From: CBDIHH01 sp965279095 | Lineage (GTDB): Bacteria > Pseudomonadota > Alphaproteobacteria > Caulobacterales > Caulobacteraceae | Direction of reading: 5' to 3' | Length of the DNA: 64,000 nucleotides | NCBI GenBank assembly: GCA_965279095.1 | Contig: CBDIHH010000006.1 | Coordinates: 186,001 to 250,000 of the forward strand | Made by a program: the position numbers and the translations under genes | Shown here: in pieces, positions 33,558 to 45,500 of the stretch | Numbering within the stretch: position 1 is the first letter of the stretch | Layout of the letters: every line of letters starts with the position of its first letter | Notes under the pieces: model-generated | What the model was told of the DNA's origin: nothing | Database searches by the model: none | The model's input: only the letters and a program-made list of their open reading frames with translations

Positions 33558-36500
33558 ATGCCTTTGATCAACGGAGACTCCGGTCCCAACACCCTCGGCG
33601 GCGGCGCCGGAAACGACACGATCAACGGTCTCGAGGGCAACGACAACCTGTCGGGCAACGGCGGGAACGACAGCCTCGATGGGGGCATCGACAATGACAC
33701 CCTGCAGGGAAACGCCGGCAACGACACCCTGATCGGCGGCGACGGCGACGACGCCCTCTATGAGTATGAGGGAACCAACTCGCTGGTCGGCGGCAACGGC
33801 GACGACCGTATCTACTACGTCGGCTATTCGGGTGGCGGCGTGGGCGGGGTGGACACCCTCACCGGGGGCGCCGGCCGCGACACTTACTTCCTCTATGCCT
33901 ATGACGCCCGCAACAACGTCGCGAACGTCAAGACGGACATCATCACCGACTTCACCGTTGGCGTGGGCGGCGACGTCTTCGACCTGTCGAGCGTCACCGG
34001 CTACCTGTCCGGCTGGTCGGGCGAGAACCCCTTCACCACCGGCCACATGCGCGCCATCGCGTCCGGGGCCGACACCCTGATCCAGGTGGACTGGGACGCC
34101 GCCGGGCTCAGCGGCAGCTGGCAGTCCTTGGCGCGGCTGCAGGGCGTGGCCCCCGCGGCCCTGACCTATGACAACTTCTCGCCGACCTGGAGCCCCAGCG
34201 GCGTGGGCGCCGTGATCAACGGAACGATTGGCGCCGACACCCTGTCGGGCACCCAGAGCAACGACACCATCTCCGGCGACCTCGGCAATGACTCCCTGCG
34301 CGGCATGGCTGGGGACGATACGCTGCTTGGCGGTGACGGGCGCGATACGGTCGGAGGCGACACGGGCAACGACTCGCTCGACGGCGGCGTGGGCGACGAC
34401 ACCGTCTATGGCAACGCTGGGGACGACACCCTCATCGGGGGAGCCGGCGACGACTACCTCTACGACTATGAAGGGTCCAATTCCCTGTCGGGCGGTACTG
34501 GCGACGACACCTTTGTCTATGTCGCCTATTCGGGCGGCTCGGCCAACGGCGGCGTCGACACCCTGACCGGCGGCCTGGGCCGCGACGTCTATCAGGTCTA
34601 CGGCTACGACGCCCGCAACAGCCCGGCCAATCTCAAGGCCGACATCATCACGGATTTCACGGCCGGCATCGGCGGCGATCTCCTCGATCTGAGCAGTGTC
34701 ACCAACTATCTGACCGGCTGGACCTCGACGACCTCACCCTTTGAAACCGGCCATTTGCGCGTCATCGCGAACGGTGCCGACACCCTGCTGCAGGTGGACT
34801 GGGACGGCGCCGGCCTAACGGCCGGCTGGCAGACCCTGGTGGTGCTCCAGGGGATCGCGCCGGCGGCCCTCGGCTCCGCCAACTTCTCCAGCGGCTGGTC
34901 CCCCAGCGGGGTGGGCTATTCGATCGCCGGCGGCGGCGGGGCCGAGGCCCTCTATGGCGCGGGCAGCGCCGACACCATCAGTGGCGGCGCCGGCAATGAC
35001 AGCCTCGACGGCAACGGAGGCAATGACAGCCTCAGTGGTGGATTCGGCAACGACAGCCTGACCGGCGACACCGGTAATGACAGCCTCGACGGCGGCGCCG
35101 GCAACGACACCCTCTTGGGCAACGCGGGCGCCGACACCCTGATCGGCGGCGCTGGCGCCGACCGGCTGCAGGACTATGAGGGCGCGAACTCGCAGTCCGG
35201 CGGCGATGGCGACGACGACTTCATCTATGTCGGCTATGCCGGCGGCGCCGCCACCGGCGGCGTGGACACCTTGACCGGCGGCCTCGGCCACGACGTCTAT
35301 GAGCTGCAGGGCTACGACGCCCGCTACAGCCCCGCCACCCTGTTCACCGACATCATCACAGACTTCACCGCCGGGGCCGGCGGCGACGTTCTCGATCTGT
35401 CGAGCGTGACGGCCTACCTGTCGGGCTGGGACAATTCGGTGTCGCCCCTGGCGAGCGGCCATCTGCGTTTCCTGGCGGACGGCGCTGACACCCTGGTGCA
35501 GATGGATTGGGACGGCGCCGGCGTCACGGGAACCTGGCAGTCCCTGGTGCGGCTGGTCGGCGTCGCTCCCGCCAGCCTGACGCCCGAGAACCTGTCGCCC
35601 AGCTATTCCCTATCCGCCACCGGCGAAACCGTCACCGGCGGCGGCGGCGACGACGCCTATTATGGCGGCGGACTCGGCGACAGCATCGTCGGCGGCGCCG
35701 GATCGGACACCCTGCAGGGCAATGGCGGCAACGACACCGTCAGCGGCGGCGTGGGCCGCGACACGCTTTATGGGAACGCCGGCGCCGACTCTCTGGACGG
35801 CGGGGCCGGCAACGACTCTGTGTACGGCGGGGCGGGGGACGACACGGTCGTCGGCGGCGCCGGCGACGACCTCATTCAGGACTACGAGGGCGTCAACGTC
35901 CTTCAGGGCGGCGACGGCGACGACCGCTTCGACTATGTCGGCTATTCCGGCGGCGTCGCGGCCAATGGCGTTGACACTATGACCGGGGGGCTGGGGCGCG
36001 ATGTCTTCAACCTGCATGGCTATGACGCCCACTATTCCCCGGCGACGGTGTCCGCCGACATCATCACCGACTTCACCGTCGGCGCCGGCGGCGATATCCT
36101 CGACCTGTCCGACGTCACCGCCTACCTGACCGGCTGGTCGAGCGGCCAGAACCCCTTCACCACGGGCCATGTGCGCTTCCTGGCCTCGGGCGCCGACACC
36201 CTGGTTCAGGTGGACTGGGACGCGGCCGGCGCCACCGGGACCTGGCAGTCGCTCGCGCGCCTCCAGGGGGTGGCCCCCGCCACCCTCACGGCGGAGAACA
36301 CCCGCTGGCCGGGGATGCCGGCTTCCAATTTCGGCGGGGCGCCCGGTAACGACACCTTCACCGGCGGCGATCTCAACGACAATATCGTCGGCGGCGGCGG
36401 CGCGGACGTGCTGACCGGCGGCTTCGGCGCCGACAACCTCTCGGGCCAGGCAGGGGCGGACTCCCTGGTCGGGTCGGCCGGCGCCGACACCCTCTCGGGC

Positions 36501-39500
36501 GGGACCGAGAACGACACCCTGAGCGGCGGCGAGGGCGACGACAACCTCACCGACTACGAGGGGGCCAATGTCCTCGGCGGGGACGCCGGCGACGACCTGT
36601 TCAACTACGTCGCCTATGCCGGCGGCTCGGCGGCCGGGGGCGTCGACACCCTCACAGGCGGCGCGGGCCAGGACACCTACATGCTGTTCGGCTACGATGC
36701 CCGCAACAGCCCGGCGAACCTCAAGACCGACATCATCACCGACTTCACCGTCGGGGTCGGCGGCGACCGGCTCGACCTGAGCAATGTGGTCAACTATCTC
36801 ACCGGCTGGACCGCCGGTCAGAATCCGTTTGTCACCGGTCACGTGCGGCTGCTCGCCAGCGGCGCCGACACCCTGGTGCAGATGGACTGGGACGCGGGGG
36901 CCGGCGCCAGCGGCTGGCAGTCGCTGGTGCGCCTCCAGGGCGTGGCCCCGGGGGCCCTCACCGTCGACAATTTCAGCCAGGGCTATTTCCCGGGCGACCT
37001 GGGTCTGGTCCAGGCCGGGTCGGCGCTGGCGGAACTGCACCAGGGCACGGAATCCGCCGACACCCTGTCGGGCGGAATGGGCGCCGACACCCTCTACGGC
37101 TACGGCGGCGGCGACAGCCTCGACGGCGGGGCCGGCAATGACACCCTGTATGGCGCTGAAGGCAACGATACCCTCTTCGGCGGCGACGGCGCCGACCGCC
37201 TGCAGGGCGACGCGGGGGCCGACACGATCGACGGCGGCGTCGGAGACGACACCATCTATGGCGGCCTTGGTAACGACTCGGCGTCCGGCGGCGACGGCAA
37301 TGACATCTTCTCGCCGGGAACCTCGAACCAGGAGGGTGACGACACCTATTCCGGCGGGGCCGGGGACGACACCTTCCAGGATTACGGCGGCGCCAATTCC
37401 ATCTCAGGCGGCGAGGGCGACGACCAGTTCGACTATGTGGCCTACAGCGCCGGCGGCGTCGGCGGCGGCATCGATACCCTGAGCGGGGGCGCCGGTCGCG
37501 ACACCTACGGGCTCTATGGCTACGACGCCCGCTACAATACCGCCGGCCTGCGCACGGATGTCATCACCGATTTCGCCGTGGGCGACGGCGGCGACGTCCT
37601 CGACCTGAGCAATGTGGTCAACTACCTGTCCGGCTGGACCGCCGCCCAGAACCCCTTCACCAGCGGCCATCTGCGGCTGCTGGCCAGCGGGGCGGACACC
37701 CTGGTCCAGATGGACTGGGACGGCGCCGCCGCCAGCGGGACCTGGCAGAGCCTGGTGCGGCTGCAGGGGGTTGCGCCTGGCGCCCTCACCGTGGCCAACT
37801 TCTCGCCCAGCTATGCGCCGAACGACATCGGCTTCAACCTGTCGGGCGATCCCCTGGCCGAACTGCGCCAGGGCAGCGAGTCGCAGGACACCCTGTCGGG
37901 GGGCCTAGGCAACGATACGCTCTTTGGCAACGGCGGCGCCGACAGCATCGACGGCGGCCTCGACAACGACAGCCTCTATGGCGGCGAGGGGAACGACACC
38001 CTGATCGGGGGCGACGGCGCGGACCGGCTACAGGGCGACGCCGGCGCCGACACCATGGACGGCGGCCTCGGGGACGACACCTTCTACGGCGGCCTGGGCA
38101 ATGACCTGATCACCGGCGGCGACGGCAATGACACCTTCTCGCCGGGCACCTCCAGCCAGGAGGGCGACGACACCTATTCTGGCGATGCGGGCGACGACAC
38201 CTTCCAGGACTACGGCGGCGCCAATTCCATCTCTGGCGGCGTCGGCGACGACCGCTTCGACTATGTCGCCTACAGCGCCGGCACCGCCAACGGCGGTGTC
38301 GACACCCTGTCGGGCGGCGCCGGCCGCGACACCTACGGGCTCTACGGCTACGACGCCCGCTACAACACCGCCGGCCTGCGCACCGACATCATCACCGACT
38401 TCGCCACCGGCGCGGCCGGCGACGTGCTCGACCTGACCAACGTCACCAACTACCTGTCCGGCTGGACCACCGGCCAGAATCCCTTCTCCACCACCCACCT
38501 TCGCTTCATCCAGTCGGGCGCCGACGCCATCCTGCAGATGGACTGGGACGCGGCGGGCGCGTCCGGCACCTGGCAATCGCTGGTCGTGCTGCAGAACGTG
38601 GCGGTGGCCAGCCTGGCGCCGGCGAACTTCAACCCCGGCTACGCCCTGACAGGGGTCGGATTCGGCATCACCGGCACCGCGGGTCCGGACAATCTCACCG
38701 GCGGCCCGGACGGCGACACCATCAATGCCCTGGGCGGCAACGACACCATCAACGCCGGCTCGGGCAATGACACCATCGACGCCGGCCCGGGCAATGACCA
38801 GGTCAACGGCGAGCTGGGCGACGACGTCATCACCGCCGGCGACGGCGCGGACACGGTGGCCGCCGGCGGCGGCAACGACTTCGTCACCGGGGGCATCGGC
38901 GCCGACAACCTGTCGGGGTCCGACGGCTTCGACACCATCAGCGGCGGGGCCGACAACGACACCATCGCGGGGGGCGCCGACAACGACAGCCTGACCGGCG
39001 ACGCCGGCGCGGACAACCTCTCCGGCGACGCGGGCAATGACACCCTGTCGGGCGGCGACGACGACGACACCCTGGACGACTACCAGGGGGCCAACAGCCA
39101 GTCGGGCGGCAACGGGAACGACACCTTCAACAACGTCGGCTACGGCAGCGGCCTCGACACAATCACCGGCGGGACCGGCGTCGACACCTTCCGACTGCAT
39201 GGCGCCACGATCGTCAACGACCTGCCGAACCTGGCGGTGGACGTGGTCACCGACTTCACCGCGGGCGCGGGCGGCGACGTCCTCAACCTCGACAACCTGC
39301 TGCCCTATCTGACCGGCTACACCGGCGGGCAGAACCCCTTCCTGACCGGCCACCTGCGCCTGCTGCAGAGCGGCGCCGACACCCTGGTGCAGGTGGACAA
39401 GGATGGCTCCGGCGTCGCGGCGACCTGGGCGACCCTGGTCAAGCTCACCGGCGTGACCGCCAGCGCCGTCACCATCGCCAACATCTCGCCCGGATACTCG

Positions 39501-42500
39501 CCCTCGGGCGTCGGGTTGAACCTGGTCGGCGGCGCAGGCCCCGACAGCCTCACCGGCTCGGGATCCAACGACACCATCACCGGCAACGGCGGCAATGACA
39601 CCCTGATCGGCGGCCTTGGCGACGACAGCATCGACGGCGGCGCCGGCAACGACAGCCTCCAGGGCGATGGCGGCAATGACACCCTGCTGGGCGGGGACGA
39701 CAACGACACCCTGACCGACGCTAGCGGAAACAACAGCCTGGTCGGCGGCGACGGCGCCGACAGTCTCTACGGCAGCGGCTTCCTGTCCGGCGGCATCGGC
39801 GCGGACGTGATCCAGGTGACCTCGGGCGTGGGCGAGGGCGGCGGCGACGCCGACGTGCTGACCTCTCTTTCGGGACCGGGCGTCGAGCTGCGCGGCGACG
39901 CCGGGGATGACACCATCACCGGCGGCGCCGGGGACGACACCCTGAGCGGCGGCGTGGGTCAGGACTCGATCGTCGGCGGTGGCGGCAATGACACCATCGA
40001 CGGCGGCGCGGACTTCGACATCGTCCGCTATTCGGGCCTGAGGTCCGACTACAGCGTCACCGGCAATGCGGCGACCGGTTTCGTGGTCACCGACCTGCGG
40101 TCCGGCGTCCCTAACGGGGTCGACAGCCTGATCGGCGTGGAGATGCTGATCTTCTCCGACAACAGCGAACAGTATCTGGTCAGCGCGCCCAACCCGGGCG
40201 GCCCGATCAACGGGACCAGCGCCGACGACTCCCTCACCGGCGGCGCCTTCAACGACACCATCACCGGTTTCGCCGGCTTCGACATCATCCACGGCGGCTA
40301 CGGCGCCGACCTCATCTATGGCGATGAGTCCGACGAGGTGTCGCCCGGCACCAACGACGTCCTCTACGGCGAGTCCGGCATGGACACCCTGTCCGGCGGC
40401 GACGGTGACGACACCCTGTACGGCGGCACCGGCGACGACTCCCTGCGCGGCAACGACGACGCCGACTTCATCTACGGCAACGAGGGCAATGACAGCCTCG
40501 ACGGCGGCACGGGCAACGACAACCTGTCGGACAACCAGGGCCAGAACCTGCTGATGGGCGGGCTCGGCAACGACACCCTGTCTGGCTCGGGCACGCTGCA
40601 GGGCGGTGACGGCGCCGACAACATCTCGGGCAGCGGGACCCTCGACGGGGGCCTCGGCAACGACGCCGTCAGCGGCAGCGGCAATCTCACCGGCGGCGAC
40701 GGCAACGACGCCGTCAGCGGATCGGGGACCCTGGCGGGGGGCGACGGCGCCGACACCATCTCGGGATCGGGGCTGCTCAAGGGCGAGGACGGCCTCGACC
40801 AACTCTATGGCGGATCGGGCTCCGACACCCTCGACGGCGGCATCGACAGCGATACCCTGTCGGGCGGCGGCGGCAACGACACCCTCCTGGGCGGCGCGGG
40901 CGACGACACCGTCACCGGCGGTTCCGGCGACGACAGCATCGACGGCGGCCTTGGCTACGATGTGGCGGTCTATGCCGACCAGCGCGGCCACTATTCGGTC
41001 ATCAAGGACGGCGCCGGCGGCTTCATCGTCGTCGACAACTTCCCGTCGCCAGCCAACGCGTCCGACGAGGGCACGGACCGCGTCACCAGCGTCGACATCC
41101 TTCGCTTCACCGACGAGGAGTTCCAGCCCTCGGCCGCGCTCAACACCGGCGGGATCACCGACGGCTCGGCGGGGGCGGACCTGATCACCGGGTCCCTGTT
41201 CGACGACAGCCTCACCGGGTTCGCCGGAGCCGACGAAATCCACGGCCTGGCCGGCAACGACCGCATCGACGGGGGGTCGGAAAACGACACCATCACCGGC
41301 GACGACGGCAATGACGTGCTGGCCGGCGGCGCCGGCAACAACAACATCGATGGCGGCATCGGCGACGACCGGATCGACGCGGGCACGGGGCAAAACACTG
41401 TCGCCGGCGGCGCGGGCGATGACACCATCACCGGCGGCACCGGCAACGACACCCTCGACGGGGGCGATGGCGCCGACTGGATCACCGACAGCGTCGGCGT
41501 GAACCTGATCACCGGCGGGATCGGCAACGACACCCTGTCCGGCTCGGGCACGCTGCAGGGCGGCGACGGCAACGACCAGATCAGCGGCTCGGGAACACTG
41601 GACGGCGACATCGGCAACGACACCCTCTCGGGGTCGGGGACCCTGTCGGGGGGCGACGGCAATGACGTCATCTCCCTGGCCTCGGGGGTCGCCATCGGCG
41701 AGGACGGCAACGACACCCTGTCCGGCTCGTCCGGCGCCGACCTGCTGGACGGCGGCTCGGGCCTGGACTCCCTGTCCGGCGGCCAGGGGACGGACACGGT
41801 CATCGGCGGCGCCGGCGACGACACCCTGTCGGGCGGCGGCGGCGACGACACCCTGTTCGGCGGCTCGGGCTTCGACAAGGCGCGCTATTCGGGGAACCTG
41901 GCCGACTACGAGGTCATCCTCAATTCCGACGGCTCCTATACGGTGGTCGACCTCCGCGGCAGCACCCCGGACGGGGTGGACCAGGTCATCGGCGTCGAAC
42001 TGCTGCAGTTCGCCGACGACGAGATGACCCTGGTGTCCAACAACGTCGGCATCTCGCTGACGGGCACCGCGTTCGACGACATCATCATCGGCGACAGCGG
42101 CAACGACACCTTCCAGGGCCTGGGGGGCAACGACCGCCTGACCGGCGACGACGGCAACGACAGCCTGGTCGGCGGCAGCGGCAACGACGTGCTCGACGGC
42201 GGCTCCGGGGTCGACACCCTGCAGGGCGGCGCGGGGCTCGACCACATCAGCGGCGGGGCGGGAACCGATCTGCTCGACGGCGGCGACGACGCCGACACCA
42301 TCGACGGCGGCCTCGGGAACGACACCATCACCGGTGGCCTGGGCAATGACTACATCACCGACTACGGCGGGTCTGCGAACCAGCTGTCGGGCGAAGGCGG
42401 AAACGACGCCATCTCCGGGGCGGGCACGCTCAGCGGCGGTATCGGGGCGGACACCCTGTCGGGTTCGGGCCTGCTGCAGGGCGACGCGGACAACGACTAC

Positions 42501-45500
42501 ATCTCCATCTTCAGCGGCAGCGCCTTTGGCGGCGACGGCAATGACGTGCTGTCCGCCTACAGCCCAGTGGACACCCTCGACGGCGGCGCCGGAAACGACA
42601 CCGTCTATGGCAGCAGCGGCGACGACCTGATCGGCGGCGGCCTCGACAGCGATCTGCTGGTGGGCGGGCGCGGAGACGACAGCATCGACGGCGGGGACGG
42701 CGCCGACACCGCCGCCTATTCGGAAACGCGAAGCCGCTATTCGGTGGTCCAGGACGGCTTCGGCGGCTTCTACGTGGTCGGCAACGGCACCTCGTCGATC
42801 GGCTACCTCAACGGCGACGGCCAGGACGACGTCATCAACGTCGAGGCTCTGGCCTTCTCGGGCGGGGTGTTCGCCCCCACCCTCGCCAACACCGGCACGA
42901 TCCAGATCGCCCCCGGGGGCGGCGTGGCCCTGACCGGCGGCGGCTTCGACGACAGCCTCGTCGGCGGCGCGGGCGCGGACTCCCTCAGCGGCCTGGCCGG
43001 CAACGACCGGATGTTCGGCAACGAAGGGGCGGACTCCCTCCAGGGCGGCTCCGGCTTCGACTGGCTGGACGGGGGCGACGGCAACGACACCCTGGTCGGC
43101 GACACGGGCGAGGACATCCTGTTCGGCGGCGAGGGCAACGACTCCATCGCCGGCGGCGACGACGCCGACTTCATCCAGGGCGGCGCCGGCAGCGACAACC
43201 TCTCCGGCGGCCTGGGCAACGACCTGATCATCGACGGGTCGGGCGCCAACCAGATCTCCGGCGGCGACGGCTCCGACACCATCTCGGGCACGGGCGTGAT
43301 CGCCGGCAACGTCGGCAACGACTACATCTATGGCTCAAGCGGCACGGTCACCGGCGACGAGGGCGACGACGTCATCGGCGGCAGCGGCACGCTGCAGGGC
43401 GGCATCGGCGACGACACCGTCTCGGGTTCGGGCAATCTCCAGGGCAACGAGGGCGACGACGTCCTGTCGGGCTCGGGCCTGCTCGACGGCGGCATCGGCA
43501 AGGACGTCCTGTCGGGCCTGAGCGGGAACGACACCCTGCGCGGCGACCTCGGGGACGACACCCTGCTGGGCGGCGGCGGCGACGACCGCATGGAAGGCGG
43601 CGCGGGGTCCGACTATTTCGTCGGCGGCACGGGCAATGACACCATCGTCGGCGGCGGCGCCGGCGCGGCGGGCCCCGACCGGGTGCGCTACGACGGCCTG
43701 CGCAACGACTTCACCGTGGTGGTCAATCTCGACCGGACGATCACCGTCCAGGACAACCGCCTGGTCGGCAATCTCGGCACCGACATCCTCATCGGCTCCA
43801 GCTTCCTGCTCCAGTTCAACGACGGCGACTATGTGGCCGCGTCCAATCCCGGCGTGACCCTGCTGGGCACCGGCCTCAACGACACCATCGGCGGGGTCTC
43901 AGATCCCAATTCCCCGGGGATCACCAATCCCGGCGGCGGCAACCTGTTCACCGGCTCAGGGGACGACAGCGTCAGCGGCTTCGCCGGCGCCGACCTGCTC
44001 AGGGGCTATGCGGGGGCCGACACGCTCGACGGCGGCATCGGCAACGACACCATCTATGGCGGCACGGAATCCGACTCGATCCTGGGGGGAGACGGCAACG
44101 ACTCCCTGCTGGGCGAGGATGAGGACGACTATATCGACGGCGGGACCGGCAATGACGTCCTGACCGGCGGCATCGGCGAGGACTCGCTGGTGGGCGGCGA
44201 CGGCCTGGATAACCTGGCCGGGGGCGACGACGCCGACACCCTCGAAGGCGGGGCGGGTTCAGACCAGCTGAAGGGCGACGGCGGCAACGACAGCCTCGAC
44301 GGCGGCGCTGACGCCGACACCCTGACCGGCGGCCTCGGCGACGACACCCTGCTGGGCGGCGCCGGCGCGGACCGGCTCACCGACATCGACGGCGTCAACT
44401 ACCTCGACGGCGGCGACGACAACGACAGCATCGTCGGGGCCGGCCAGCTCCTCGGCGGCGCGGGCGCAGACACCATCACCGGCAGCAGCGGCAACGACAC
44501 CATCGACGGCGGCCTGGGCGCGGACGTGGCCATCTTCTCCGGCGTGCGCACCAACTACACCATAGTGGTCTCCGGCAGCGGGCTGATGGTCATCGACCAG
44601 ACCGGCGTGACCGGCTCGGACTTCGTGACCGGGGTGGAGACGCTCCGCTTCGCCGGGGTGGACTATCCGGCGACCGGCGGGGTGGTGCTGGGCGGAACGT
44701 CGGGGGCGGACTCCCTGGTGGGCTCGGCCCTGGACGACAGCCTCAGCGGTGGCGACGGCAACGACACCCTCGTCGGCCTCGACGCCAATGACCGGCTGTT
44801 CGGCGGCGGCGACAACGACAGCCTGCTGGGCGGCGCGGGCCGCGATGTGCTCGAGGGCGGCTCCGGCGCCGACACCCTCAACGGCGGCGACGGCGACGAC
44901 AGTCTCGACGGCGGCGACGGCGAGGACTCCCTGCTGGGCGGGATCGGCAACGACACCGTCACGGGGGGCTTCGGCAACGACACCATCGACGGCGGCGACG
45001 GCGCCGACAGCCTGACCGGCGGGAACAACAACGACAGCATTCTGGGCGGCATCGGCGCGGACACCCTGCGCGGCGAACAGGGCAACGACACCCTCAGCGG
45101 CGGGGCCGACGGCGACACCATCGTCGATACCGACGGGATCAATGTCATCTCCGGCGACGCGGGCAACGACACCCTCGTTGGCGCGGGCACGGTGTCAGGC
45201 GGCGACGGCGCCGACGACATCGTCGTCTACGGCGGCTCTCAGGGCCTCGGCGACGCTGGCGACGACGTGCTGGCGGCCTATGGGGCGGCCAGCCTCGACG
45301 GCGGCGCGGACAATGACGTGCTCTATGGCTCGGGCGGGGTGGACACCCTGCAGGGCGGCACGGGGCTCGACACGATCTTCGGCGGATCCGGTTCTGACAG
45401 CATCGACGGCGGCGGCGGCAGCGACCTCATCACCGGCGGCTATGGCGACGACATCATCCATGGCGGGGGCGGGACCGACGTGGCCGTCTACGGCGGCAGC

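Noticed and set aside
38028..42245. A 1,405-codon open frame antisense to the giant RTX gene
   Set aside because: It is a by-product of GC-rich, codon-periodic RTX repeats. The predicted protein is a low-complexity Val/Ala/Gly string without domains, and the sense strand is clearly coding.
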